A stretch of DNA of 64,000 bases from positions 4,512,501-4,576,500 of the forward strand of contig NC_066577.1 of assembly GCF_024679095.1 (NCBI RefSeq), read 5' to 3'. Below the pieces are notes generated by a model, which was not told where the DNA came from, made no database searches, and saw nothing but the letters and a program-made list of their open reading frames with translations. The position numbers were made by a program, and so were the translations under genes. Origin of the DNA: Eriocheir sinensis. Its lineage: Eukaryota; Arthropoda; Malacostraca; Decapoda; Varunidae. Of the stretch, positions 10,404-20,653 are shown piece after piece. Position 1 is the stretch's first letter, and every line of letters begins with the position of its first letter.

Positions 10404-11782
10404 GAGTGGTGGTCCCTCGCCGGGGGCACAGTTTTCCGATACTCATTCTTCCAGTGCCCCTTTTCTCCACAGGTCCAGCACTTGGGTCCTTCTCTAGGCT
10501 TCTTCTTAACCCCACCTTCATATTCTTTCTTCCTCTTATAACATTCGTTCTCCTTGTGCCCAACCTTCTCGCAGTACCAGCACGTTCTTTGGAACCTGTC
10601 TGTGTCGCTGACAGCGCCCTTTCGTGCCCTAAAGCCAGAAGTCGAGTCGTCCCTGAAGCTTGACAAGCTTGACCTAACAAAGGACTCAAACTCCATGGCA
10701 CGTGCCAGAGCTTCCTGCATTGATGTTGGCTTAGCTTGATTCACTTGTATCTTCAGCTGAGGGCTGTCCAGGGCATCGATGAATTGATCACGCAGCAAAA
10801 CCGTCAGCAGGTCGGGGGTGGCACCTGGGTATGCCTTGTGCGCCATGCTCTCAAGGTCCTGAGCGAGTTCCTGAAGAGACTTGCCGCGCCTCCTGTTGCG
10901 GGTTCTGAACCTAACCCTGAAGAGCTCGTTCTGGTGCTTGGTCCCATATCGTTGCTCCAGCGCCTGTCCCAGCCCGCTGTAGCTGCCCTTTGTCGCATTG
11001 TCGAGCTGAGCAAGGACCTCCAGCGCCGCCCCTTTCAGGCTAGTGGCCAGCTGCACCGCGCACTCTTGGTCATCCCATCCGTTCCGAGCTGCCAACAGCT
11101 CAAACTGAGCGCGGTAAGCCTCCCAGGAGACCTTGCCATCAAACTCCTGAGGCTTCTTTCTAACAGGCGAACCCAGCAGACCCATGGGGCTGGCGGAACT
11201 TCTTGCGGGGATAAACTCAGGCGAAACAGGGCTCAAACTACCCCGGACTTGCGTAGGAGAAGCATCTTGGGTACAACTACCCCCTGCAGGCACTGGCTGT
11301 CCGTTTCCAGCCAAGCAGTCTTCACGGGCCTTCACTCTGTCACTTACTTCTAGTATTTCTTTGTGTGTCGTCTCCCGTACCACCTCCATCTCTTGTTGAA
11401 GATTTGTGTGTTCTTTCTCCACTTCTATCAGGCGTTGTCCCAAGTTCGTGGTCACATCAGTCATTTCTCTTCGCACTGACTCACTTCCATCTTGTACTGC
11501 TTTTAGCTGTAGCTGTAATCCTGTGAAGCGATCTTCTAGCTGTTCTTGGAGTTCTTGGAGTGTTCCTTCTTGTTGTTGCTGTGCTCTTTTTTGTTGTTGC
11601 TGTGCTCTTTCTTGTTGTTCTTTGAGTTCTTGGAGACTTCCTTCTTTTTGTTGCTGTGCTCTTTCTTGTTGTTCTTTGAGTTCCTGGAGTGCTCTTTCTT
11701 GTTTCTCCCCCTGTAGTCTCAAGGCTTCCAAAAGTTCAGTCAACATGTCGTCCCTCTGGGCAGCTTGGGAACGAGTCTCCAT
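10394..11782 (-). CDS. gag: gypsy Gag polyprotein
   Basis: A 462-codon intact frame from METRSQ, the first AUG after the PBS. Residues about 20-120 are a Glu/Gln/Lys-rich coiled coil with repeated LKEQQERAQQQ heptads. A capsid-like region follows (KPQEFDGKVSWEAYRAQFELL, then AVQLATSLKG). Two nucleocapsid zinc knuckles come near the end. The first, CWYCEKVGHKENEC, is a perfect CX2CX4HX4C. The second, CWTCGEKGHWKNEY, has Tyr in place of the last Cys. Gag forms the particle that packages element RNA. The frame ends directly after the slippery heptamer that feeds pol. The missing Cys may weaken RNA binding or be a point mutation. Confidence 0.93.
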   Translation of the reverse strand: METRSQAAQRDDMLTELLEALRLQGEKQERALQELKEQQERAQQQKEGSLQELKEQQERAQQQQKRAQQQQEGTLQELQEQLEDRFTGLQLQLKAVQDGSESVRREMTDVTTNLGQRLIEVEKEHTNLQQEMEVVRETTHKEILEVSDRVKAREDCLAGNGQPVPAGGSCTQDASPTQVRGSLSPVSPEFIPARSSASPMGLLGSPVRKKPQEFDGKVSWEAYRAQFELLAARNGWDDQECAVQLATSLKGAALEVLAQLDNATKGSYSGLGQALEQRYGTKHQNELFRVRFRTRNRRRGKSLQELAQDLESMAHKAYPGATPDLLTVLLRDQFIDALDSPQLKIQVNQAKPTSMQEALARAMEFESFVRSSLSSFRDDSTSGFRARKGAVSDTDRFQRTCWYCEKVGHKENECYKRKKEYEGGVKKKPREGPKCWTCGEKGHWKNEYRKTVPPARDHHSGN

Positions 11783-11798
11783 GGCGAAAAACAAATGC

Positions 11799-11816
11799 CT
11801 ACACTCCTGACACTAG
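11799..11816 (-). promoter_or_regulatory. primer binding site, tRNA-Leu-like
   Basis: Directly inside the 5' LTR the minus strand reads CTAGTGTCAGGAGTGTAG. From recall, TGGTGTCAGGAGTG is complementary to the 3' end of animal tRNA-Leu including CCA. The match here has A for G at the second position and runs through GTGTCAGGAGTG. Which isoacceptor primes is not certain. Confidence 0.6.
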
Positions 11817-12222
11817 TGTTATGCCGGACGTGTTACTTGGGTTCCGTGTCGCCGTCAGGAGACTCCGTGGGAGGGAGAAATGTAAACACTTTGCACAGCT
11901 TCTGTAGTTTAATATTCTTCCTTAGTAGTACACTTCACTCGGACTCTTCACTTACCACTAGCTTACTATGACTGGGACTGACCCTCTCTCGCACTCTTCT
12001 CCTATATATATCCAGAACAGTACAGTCTAGAATGTTACAGTATATTTTAGATCATACAAGAACATGTAGCAAAAATATATGCGAGTTGGCAACACTTCCC
12101 GCCTGGCGCCTGGCCGCGCCCCGCGGGGCGCGGACGGCTCGCCTTGCTCCCCGCCCCCTTGCTCGTTTCTCCGCGAACCTTCTAGAGGCCTATGGTCGCC
12201 GGGGGAAGCTTCCAGCACAACA
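11817..12222 (-). repeat. gypsy 5' LTR
   Basis: Same length and ends as the 3' LTR. It carries the promoter for minus-strand transcription, with TATATATAGG seen on that strand. It ends at the ATAC duplication beside the continuing MITE. Confidence 0.95.
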
Positions 12223-12653
12223 ATACAAATGGGCATTTCTTGGAGACCTCCGAGATTTATGACAAAAAATGACATAAATGACACGACCTGGCAACCCCAG
12301 TGTGGCTGCCCAGGTGTGTGTGACCAGTCATGGATACCAACCTATCTCATAAATTAACTTGCCCGCGTTACTTGTTATTTACCTGTAGAAGTGTAGATCA
12401 ACTACGCTATTGTTTTGTTTTATGATGTATAATGTATATGAATACAGTGGTGTGTGAAAAATGCATTATTTGTCTCGTTTTCTGTAATTATTGATTTGAA
12501 AGTGCTGCCAACATTATTATGACGTGCAGATTGGTCTTGTCTGGCCCGCATATATGTCACGGGGACGGGAAGGGAACTGGCAGCTTATACATAACCCAGA
12601 CCCGCGAATGGGGACGGGAACAGAAAGGAAGGGGGAAGACTACACTACGGCCG
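12223..12653 (-). mobile_element. Harbinger-type MITE copy A, right part
   Basis: This continues the MITE interrupted by gypsy. Shared blocks with the copies at 28353-29214 and 33237-34108 include ACCTGGCAACCCC and TTTGTTTTATGATGTATAATG, in reverse orientation. It ends ACTACGGCCG at 12653, followed by TAA and LINE sequence, exactly as the opposite end of the other copies does. Confidence 0.75.
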
Positions 12654-13150
12654 TAAGGCTCTTCGTCTCATCAGCTCTCCTCCTCTTACTGATAGTCTTC
12701 TACCTCTTCAATTCCACCGCCATGTTGCCTCTCTTATCTTCTATCGATATTTTCACGCTGACTGCTCTTCTGAACTTGCTAACTGCATCCCCCCCCCCCC
12801 CCCCTGCGGGCTCACTGGCTCACCGCACACGACTTTCTACTCAAGCTCATCCCTTTACTGTCCAAATCCCTTACCTCACGAGTTAACCAGCATTATCACA
12901 CTTTTATCCCTCATGCTGGTAAACTCTGGAACAATCTTCCTTCATCTGTATTTCCTCCTGCTTATGACTTGAACTCTTTCAAGAGGAGGGTATCAGGACA
13001 CCTCTCCTCCCGAAATTGGCCTATCTTTCTTCTATCTTTCGGCCACTCCTCTGGACTCTTTTTAGGAGCAGGGAGTAGCGGGCTTCTTTTTCAGTATTTT
13101 TCCTTTTTTGTTTTTTGCCCTTGAACGGTCTCCTTTGCCGTAAAGGAAAA
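12654..13150 (+). pseudogene. LINE-A 3' end (RT C-terminal coding and tail)
   Basis: Frames in succession give LLLLIVFYLFNSTAMLPLL, LTALLNLLTA, FIPHAGKLWNNLPSS and FKRRVSGHLSSRNWPIF. Short blocks of this kind (LWNNLP..., FKRR) close the ORF2 of many non-LTR retrotransposons. The same sequence occurs in the minus-strand relic at 61370-62885 and beyond the MITEs at 29215 and 34109. A C-run at 12790-12803 breaks the frame. It ends in A-rich sequence near 13150. Confidence 0.75.
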
Positions 13151-13504
13151 AAAGTACTATACCTTAAATCTTGTACCTTTAGGCCTATGGGGAATCATTT
13201 AAGGTAGTATTGCTTAGGAGAAGGTTTTTGCATATTGCAAGTGAGTCAGTGTCTGAGATTTTGTCCATTTCTGTGTGTTGCGAAAGAATAAACTCGCAAC
13301 AAGAGATAAGTGCTGACGCATCATGAGCTTGTCAAATGCTTCAAACTTTACCTGTTGATAACACTGCTGTGCTAACTCCCTCATTCACTCAGCTCAAATA
13401 GGGTCCTGAAAATCAAAATCAATCCTTTCCTCCAGCAGAGAATGAAACAAGTTAACTTTACAAATACATTTATTTAACTAATAGAAACATTGAGCCATTG
13501 ACAT
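13151..13504. other. no gene recognised
   Basis: No coding pattern or repeat recognised. Base composition is mildly AT-rich. Confidence 0.5.
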
Positions 13505-13781
13505 CTCAAGTAATGGACGGCAGACTCTTTTGATTTTGCGGCACCCTTGTCATTAAGCCGCGAATTTTGGAAAATCAACCACTTTGGTGTGAATCGCCAT
13601 CACTCCCTTATTTCTGGGGCTACAGAAATGTTTTTGGTATCAATCGACAGCAAAATGAAAGGGCTATATTTTTAACAAGCGACCAGACTCAAAAAGGTAA
13701 AAAATCGAATAAATTCGCAAAAAACGACTGAAAAAAAGCTTTTCATACCAAATATGTATGTATATATATATGTATGTATAC

Positions 13782-14160
13782 TTTTTTTTTTTTTTTTTTT
13801 TTTACGTTGTTGCCTATTGCGCCGGTAGGCATCTTCCCGGTGGGGCCTGATGGTCGGCCCAAGGCTTCTTCCAGGTGGGGCCTGATGGTCGGCCCAGCCC
13901 GTTCTGGCGCAGGCGAGTGTTTATAGTGGCGCCATCTTGCATTGGCTCATGCTGCCCCACGGAACTCGTTCTTGATTCGCTTGGACGGCTTCCTCTAGAG
14001 TCCGGGTTGATGGGTGGTCTTCAGGACAGCATGTGGGTAGTTTTAAGCCACTCGGCGGTAACCGAAAAATCCGAGTGGTAGCTTGGGGATTCGAACCCGC
14101 GTCGTCCATCACGCGGTGAATGTGGGCCCATTACTCTACCACTTCGGCCACCGCCTACCC
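13782..14160 (-). mobile_element. SINE-B, full-length, tRNA-derived
   Basis: Read on the minus strand it begins GGCGGTGGCCGAAGTGGTAG, a box A of the type II (Ser/Leu-like) tRNA kind. Box B GGTTCGAATCCC comes about 60 bases later. A body with GCCGAGTGGC, ACAGCATGAGCC-like and GGCGCCACTATAAACA blocks follows. It ends in a poly(A) tail seen as T-run 13782-13803. The GGCCTGATGGTCGGCCCA block is duplicated inside this copy. A second copy lies at 50658-50990, and truncated ones near 30003 and 34908. Confidence 0.8.
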
Positions 14161-15019
14161 ATACATACATACATACATATATACATATTTGGTATCAAAA
14201 GAGAGCAAATTAAATGTATTATTGATAAGTGGGAAGAAATAGGGTTGAATACTAAATAAATAAATAAAAATAACATGTATAATAAGGTGCTTAATATAGG
14301 TTGATTTATATAGTGAAATGATTATATAAAAATTGTAACTTTTTGTATAAATATCTTATAATGATTTTATTACAAGATAGTTAACATATTGAAGTGTTCA
14401 TATATGAATTTTTATGTAGTTATATTAATTTTTGTTGCGTCAGGAAGGTTTTTCGTCGCGGCGCGTGAAATGAGTCAGATTCGACGAATTTTCGTCGCAA
14501 CTTCTGGTCAAGCTCGGGCAAAAACTGCTGAAGCTAGGAAGGCGTGCTTGGTGGCAAATAAAAGCTCTATTAATACAGATTAATAATCAGAAAAAAAAAT
14601 GGAAACCACTAAATAAATAAAAAAGTTATGAGCAAAATACTAGGATGTGTCCAACTCGCGGCAAAAGGGCCGAAAAACAAGCTATTTTGTGACGGCTTAA
14701 CGACAAACTTGGAATCGAGCTATCAAAAAATCCTTCGAGCTGGTCAAATTACATTGCCAAGAGGGGTTACATGCCAGATTACAGCCTTCTAGAAGCAATA
14801 GCAATGTCACACTAGACAAAAACGGCAAAGTGTCTGGAATTCGTCATAATCGCTCTCAAAAGGGTTTAGGTACGTTTCGAGCTCTAGCGACGAAATTACT
14901 GGGAGTAGGGAAATGTTATGCATCATATTGGAAAGCACATTGGTAGGGCTAAATTATTTGTTAGATAAGCTTTTTGAAATTGTCAAAAAATGAGTGGGTT
15001 TCAGGGTTGGGAACTCAAA
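14161..15019. other. interior of the long-TIR element
   Basis: AT-rich DNA starting with (CATA)n. It has TTCGTCGC repeated at 14452 and 14491 and one 64-codon open frame without recognisable features. No transposase motif was found. Confidence 0.5.
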
Positions 15020-15270
15020 AATAGTTTTTTTTTCAGTTGATTATTGCAAACTTATTCGATTTTTTACCCTTTCGAGTCAGTTTTTGAGTCCGGTCACTTA
15101 TTGCAAAATATAGCCCTTTCATTTTGCCATGGATTGATACCAAAAACATTTCTGTAGCCCCAGAAATAAGGGAGTTATGGTGATTCACACCAAAGCGGTT
15201 GATTTTCCAAAATTCACAGCTTAATGACAGAGCTGGGGCGAGTTTCCAGTCCATAGTATAGGGTTCACTG

Positions 15271-16020
15271 ATTGAGCACAAAAAGTAAGATATAAAAATT
15301 GGATTTTCTTACTACACAGACTGATTATTTATATTATTATAGGCCAAGAATGTCAGCCTCTTTGGAAAGTTTGTGGAACTACATACCCAGTAAGGGTCCC
15401 AGAGGGGGGAACATTGGCCTTAGGAAAGAGCAAGTCACCTTAGTAAAAAACATTCAAACTTGAATGTGCTTCACTGTCTGTTGAACACCTATATAAAGTA
15501 AGTGTGAAAAGATAAGCGCAAAATGGAGAAACAGGCACTTGTAAATATCAAATAATAACCTATCTTTTCAATATCTCATCAATATTACCCATATATTGCT
15601 TGTGTTTATCAATCAAACAAAGTTAAACCTTATGATCCCTGTCTACAAAGGAAACGTAGCGTGTCTTGCGTGTGTTGTCAGGTTTGGTGTACAACCGTCC
15701 ACTAGTTTGTTTACGTACAAGCATTAAGTCACTTAATTTTCTTCCTGACTGGTGTCATTTTATATGAAGTAGTGGTAAGTACTACTGGTATACACTGTTA
15801 CTTTGGAAAAGAGTTGCCATTGTCGCAGTAAAAGCAATCACCACCTTGTTTTTGTTTGTGGAGAGATATGCAGTTTAATTTAAGTGCCATTACTGCACTA
15901 AAACTTCACTAGTCAATGACCCAAAGCTGAACCTTTACCTTATAAGATGCAGGGTGATTTTTAGGAACATTTTGGGGGGGAAAATAGGCGTCTTATAAGC
16001 CGTCAAATATGGTAATTTTC
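15271..16020. other. no gene recognised; possible hAT tip
   Basis: Mostly AT-rich and unremarkable. At 15940-16015, TTATAAGATGCAGGGTG and GTCTTATAAGCCGTCAAATA resemble the end of a widespread hAT-type MITE, but a second end was not located. Confidence 0.4.
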
Positions 16021-16024
16021 TTGT

Positions 16025-16971
16025 CATCGATGTGTTGAAGGCTATGTCAGTGTCCTCCATAGAAGCTCTGGTGACATCAGGTTGGTCTGTCATTTCAAGG
16101 TATCGGCCCCCTGGAAGGTGTCCCAGTCAGTCCTGTGGAAGGCGTAGTTCCTTGAGCGAGAGCCATGAAGGGTGATGTAGTGACGTCAATGATAATAGGG
16201 ATGTGGTCGCTGGAAATCTTGGGGCCTGGGATGATTGTGTGTTGCAAATTGTTGGAGCGGTTAATGAGAACCATGCTGGGGGATTTGTTGGACAGGGGGC
16301 CGTTGTACGTCGGAAAGTGAGGTCCAATGACTGATGGTGCCTTTCTGTATGTAGTGCATCAAGCGTTGATCAACTTTGTTGGTCGAAGTTGAGCCCAAAT
16401 CAGTGTGTCGGGCGTTTAGATCTCCTGCAAGAATTACCGGAGGATGCCTGCGGAAGATTCTTAGGTAGTCTGGGTCAGGGAGGTATGGTAGTCTGGACGC
16501 CAGGTGAAAGGTGGCAATCATCACCTTGCCGATTGAGGTGTGGACCACCACTTCTAGAGTGTCAGATATAAAGTCATCATCTACTCTACTGAGGATTCGG
16601 TGCCTGACGGCGATGGCCACCCCTTCTGATGGCTCGCCATAGATGTTTCGTTGACGAACACCAAAGCCTGGAATTTTAAGATTGGTGTCGTCCGCAAGTC
16701 CATGGCCGTTAATGAGGATAATGTCTGGGTCGTAATGTCTGTAGGCATTGTTGAACTCAAACTTACTTCTGTCCCACTTCATCACATTGTGCTGCAATAC
16801 TCTCAGACGCATCTTGTGAGTGTGGCAGCGCTTCCTACAGGGGCGAAGGCAGGAGACAGTCTCTGGAGCAATCGGGCCGTGGGCAAAGGAAGGGAAGAAG
16901 TCCTCCGCGGCAGAAAAACAGTATTCTTCCAGCGACTGCGTCTGAGCTTTTTTTTTTCCAGGCGTTGACAA
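16025..16971 (-). pseudogene. LINE endonuclease (EEP/APE) domain relic
   Basis: The minus strand encodes an apurinic-type endonuclease of a Jockey-group non-LTR retrotransposon. LRVLQHNVMKWDRSKFEF is the N-terminal strand. ILINGHGL is where the usual Glu of INEHGL is replaced by Gly. GVAIAVRH, ILAGDLNARH (metal-binding Asp and Asn) and, after a one-base shift near 16,300, SSDHIPIII (catalytic Asp-His) follow. Residual coding continues to about 16,025 with stops. The RT half is absent. This enzyme nicks the target to start reverse transcription. The replaced Glu and the frameshift mark it as dead. Confidence 0.8.
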
Positions 16972-18112
16972 GCTGCAGGGAACCGCGGGCCTAATGTATC
17001 CGATCTTGAATCAGTGGTCAGCCGACCCTGTCTTGACCTCAATCCTGACTTCAGGAGTTGGTCACTTGGGTGAGTGGGAGGGTGTGGCCGTGTCAGCCCT
17101 CTCAAGGGACTCCCAAACCTGGAATTTGGCAACTACCAGCCGGTCTTCAAATCCTTGGCCTGAGTGAAGCTTGTGCAAGTGCCTGCTTTCCTAAGTGTGG
17201 TATGATTTCGGATACAAAATTACAGTACAATATCTTATAGTCTTAGTACAGTACAAAGGCAATACATAGGTACTGTACAAAGTTACAGTACTGAATATTT
17301 CTCAGGCACAAAATATGCTGAAGGAATTGTACCGTACCATACTGCATGGTCTATCATTGATCCTCACAGCAATGGCAGGCTGCTGATGCTGATCCTGGCC
17401 CCTCAGGCTGCTGCCCGGCCCTGCAGCCTCCAGCCTCCACTGCAACAGAAATCAGCGGCAGTGAGGACGTAGCGAGCGCTGAGCACACCAGCAGCCTCAG
17501 ACCCTCACTGCTGCACCAGCTCCAGTGGTATCTGTTGGCAATGATGGGCATCGTTAATCAGAATCTTAACATCATTAACCTAAATGTAAATGTCAAAAAC
17601 GTTAACTTTAATCCATAAAGAATGTATTGAATGTTACCGTTAATGTTAACCCGGCAGCGTCGGCGGACCCATTTTTGGGCTCCACGCGAGTCGGTCCGCT
17701 GAAACGGCGGACCCCGTTTGTGGCCTGGCTCAAAACTCCTAATTCGAGCTAATTGTAGGCGGTGGCAGCATAGAGCAACCCACCATGCATGCCGTGGGTC
17801 ATTGTGGTGGGTGAGTGATCTAGAGGTGGGCCTTTTTGTCATAGGTGGTGCTGTAAGGTCATGGCAGACTGAATTAGCTATCCATACAGTAATCACTTGT
17901 CAAATTCTCTAAAGTAGACAACAAGCGACTCTCGGCTAGATGCCACGTGTCACGAGACTGTTTATTTTGTTAAATTATTGTGTTAAATTTGATCTATCCA
18001 CTTTCTTACTTTGGTGAATGACTTGAAAAATAAGGATAATTAACATGTTTTAGCAAGTTCAGAGTAATGTTGGGGAGATATTAACATTTTTATGGTGGTA
18101 ATCTGAAGAACA
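16972..18112. other. no gene recognised; possible TTAA-type end
   Basis: At 17648 the sequence TTAACCCGGCAGCGTCGGCGG resembles the terminus of a TTAA-targeting element and is followed by a GC-rich block to about 17,830, but no opposite end is visible. The rest is unremarkable, with short TACAGTAC-type iterations at 17,225-17,345. Confidence 0.4.
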
Positions 18113-18113
18113 G

Positions 18114-18500
18114 TCAAACCTCGGTTACGAGTTTAATTTGTTCCAGAATATTGCTCGCACACCAAAACACTCATAAACCCATAACGAATTTCCCCACTGA
18201 ATTTATGTAAATCCCATTAATGAGTCCCATATGTCAAAAAATATTAATATGATAATCATTTGACATGCTATTTTTTTACAGAACTAAAGTTATTTCACTA
18301 ACGAATAGCGATGATAAATAATATGAAACGCAAATCAATGTTACGGTTGTTACGAAGATTCCCACAGCCGTTAGCCATGCTCGAGGGGTAAGCTTCGCCC
18401 CGGGGTTTAGCAGCCACAGTTTCCCTATTCTCGAGGCACCGGAACTATGTCCGACCACCAACGTGAAGCTAACTCGACGTATCGTCCGATATGGAGGGTG
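18114..18500. mobile_element. possible pogo/mariner-type terminus
   Basis: CAGTCAAACCTCGGTTACGAG at 18114 (written here one base beyond its core) matches the kind of TIR seen in pogo/Tigger-like MITEs, from recall. A mirrored end was not identified, so the right limit is arbitrary. Confidence 0.35.
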
Positions 18501-18957
18501 AACGCGAGTCAGTCACGTCCAGGAGGGCATGCAAGATGCCGAGGCTCGCCCCCCCCGTTTCTGTTGCGAGCATAGTATCCACAGTTCCTGTTTTCTTCTT
18601 AGCAGCACCATCCCTTTTAACCATCTTTCTGGGGGACATTGTTTAAGCATAAGGGCCTCTCACTGTAGTGCTGTAAACATGACACAAGTGCACAGATGCT
18701 ATTTCAACGAGTTTACAACGTGGACTGAGACGAGCCGTCATCTGGCGGTCAAGAATTACCCTAGACCGAGAAAGACTTAACCTCAAATCTTGCAAAATTC
18801 TTGCGTTTCTTGTTCCGGTGTGACAGATTTTAAAGAATTCCTCTCAATAGAGTGTTTTCAATCACATGACGTTATTTTGTAAACAAACGCTTCACGTGTT
18901 CACCTTTGAGACCTTCACACGGACGTGTATGTGGACTTCTCTAGGTTTTAGTTCCAA

Positions 18958-19258
18958 ATGGAGGACTCTAATTACTATTATTCACTTTCCGTGGCAGACA
19001 GGGCCACATATGAACATGAACTAAGACTGCAGGTGCTACCATAGAAAAGGGACAAATGTGCTGTAATCCAGAAGCCCTGCCCGATGTAACCTACCCAGAC
19101 ATCTGCAATTATCTGGTATCTTTACCCAACCCGGAGTACAACCTACAGACCATGAAGGCCCACAAGAGTCTGCCCACAAATTTTTCTCTAGTGGTTGAGT
19201 GAAAGAAGTGGGGGTTACAGCGAGATCTCCAGGCCAACCAGTCACCGTCAGAGCCAGG
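18958..19258 (+). pseudogene. broken first exon of an uncharacterised multicopy family
   Basis: From the ATG at 18958 the reading gives SLSVADRATYEHELRL. After a frame change it gives NPEALPDVTYPDICNYLV and TMKAHKS, and after another change SAHKFFSSG, a TGA where Trp is expected, and VKEVGVTARS. The exon ends RAR at a consensus donor AGG|GTAAGT (19258/19259). The succession SVADR...YPDI.NYL...KA.KSL.A.KFFSSGWVKEV is one I recall from an invertebrate multicopy family often linked to YqaJ-type nuclease domains. Two shifts and one nonsense codon make it a pseudogene as read. Function is unknown. Confidence 0.5.
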
Positions 19259-19714
19259 GTAAGTTTGATCCACCTATGCATTGGCATGCCTTTTGACCAT
19301 CTCATCTTACTGTCTCTTGGCTGAGTAGTTTCATGATTCACATTAGTTATGAAGGTCCAGGTATATGGCAAGATGATGTTATGTTATTGTGCAAACAACA
19401 GAGGTGAAAGTCAGATTAGATTCTTGCCGGTAGGGTCTTCAAAAGCGTACCCCTGCGTACCGGCTATAGACGGCTGTATATCTCTTCCCAGTACGGCGTA
19501 CCTCTGTGCACACGACACTGGCCGCCACTCGCCTCATCCAGAACCCGTGAGAAACTGAAAACGCGAGCCACTCAGGCAGTGCTGTCAACTCTGATGGACG
19601 AAAATGCGCGAGATTGGGTATCCAAATCCGCTAGAAATTCGCCAGATATAATGAGCTACTTTGCAATACAAGCGTTTCATGTTTACAAACAAATCCTATC
19701 GCCTGGTAGGTAGC

Positions 19715-19826
19715 CAGGGGTGAAAGTTGTGTCTTCAAAAGCGTACCCCTGTGTACCGGCTGTAGACAGCTGTATATCTCTTACCGGTACAGCGTACCAC
19801 TGCATACCGGCTTACTTTCACCCCTG
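19715..19826. mobile_element. 112-bp hAT-like mini element
   Basis: It starts CAGGGGTGAAAG and ends CTTTCACCCCTG, perfect 12-bp inverted ends of hAT style. A related but decayed copy precedes it at about 19,401-19,510 (shared TCTTCAAAAGCGTACCCCTG). No clear 8-bp duplication remains. Confidence 0.6.
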
Positions 19827-20653
19827 AGTTACTGTCAAACAAAGGTCAACAAATAGCTTAGGAGTTAGATAATAAGACTGGAAATAATTAAGGGAAATTT
19901 AGTATGACACACCTGCTCAAAATTATATAAAGGTCAGTGCTCTACAAGTGACACAGTGACACAGGACCAGAGACCACATTTTTATGCTGCTACTAAGTCC
20001 CTGTCTCTAGATGGTGGTGAGGTACAGCTTTGGTTGGTTTAGATACAAACACCTTGGAATGATGCAGTCCAGTTATCTCCTATTACCAAGAGCTCAAAAC
20101 TGGTCTTCTTGACCTAGAGAGAAAGGCCTCTTTCTGGTTAACCTAGATCAGCATTCCTTAAACTTTTCTTTTTTTTATCTCAGCCTGCCAGTTATCGAGG
20201 CACTAGGCATAGGTTTTACAAACAACAATTGCTGCAGGACAATAAAGTTAGTGGAAAGCACTGGGTGCTGGTCAAGTATATCTCCACCTATGATTCCATG
20301 TAGTTCCCATGTGTCTCATCATAATCATTTAACACAATAATATTGACAAGAAGGTAGCCACCTCTTGTGAAGTTAACACTTACAATATGGATTCCTTCTT
20401 TGTCCCTGAATGCAGTGCAGGGTAATCTTCTGGCACCTGGTGATAGTTTGAAAAATTAATGTTTTGGTGGGACTGGAACTTAGGTTCATGGGCTCACCAT
20501 ACCCGTATGCTATATGGGCGTGTGGCATGTTGCTCAAAAGTCAACCTTGCTCACTGTGTTGATTGATGGCTAATTAATGTATGTTTACTTTCTTCATTTT
20601 CCAAACAAAGTATAGAATAACTATATAAAACTAATATGACATAGCATAACAGA
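19827..20653. other. no gene recognised
   Basis: Unremarkable sequence. Positions 20353-20430 share a diverged block with 5597-5690, a low-copy dispersed repeat of unknown type. Confidence 0.5.

Larger units (their letters stand above)
6094..12222 (-). mobile_element. complete Ty3/gypsy LTR retrotransposon
   Basis: Identical-length LTRs (406 bp) bound a 6.1-kb element read on the minus strand. The target duplication is ATAC at 6090-6093 and 12223-12226. Order in the reading direction is 5' LTR (11817-12222), PBS, gag, frameshift signal, protease, reverse transcriptase, RNase H, integrase, PPT and 3' LTR (6094-6499). That RT-RH-IN order is diagnostic of Ty3/gypsy. There is no env frame. The two LTRs differ at about 7 of 406 positions by eye, so the insertion is young. 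Pol nevertheless carries three one-base frame breaks, near 10,210, 8,795 and 6,955. They are either inactivating mutations or indel errors of the assembly. Confidence 0.95.
13505..15270. mobile_element. long-TIR element, arms about 235 bp
   Basis: Positions 13505-13735 and 15020-15270 are close reverse complements. Shared blocks include CAGAAATGTTTTTGGTATCA and GGGCTATATTTT/AAAATATAGCCC. The 1.3-kb interior holds a SINE (13782-14160) and about 850 bp without a recognisable transposase. The sequence ACCAAATATGTATG before the SINE and CATATTTGGTATC after it suggest a second inner inversion. It is probably a non-autonomous DNA transposon or foldback; the family is not assigned. Confidence 0.6.

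Noticed and set aside
6094..12222. Envelope gene making the gypsy element an errantivirus-like retrovirus
   Set aside because: Pol ends about 50 bases before the PPT and no further frame with signal peptide or membrane segment exists between pol and the 3' LTR.
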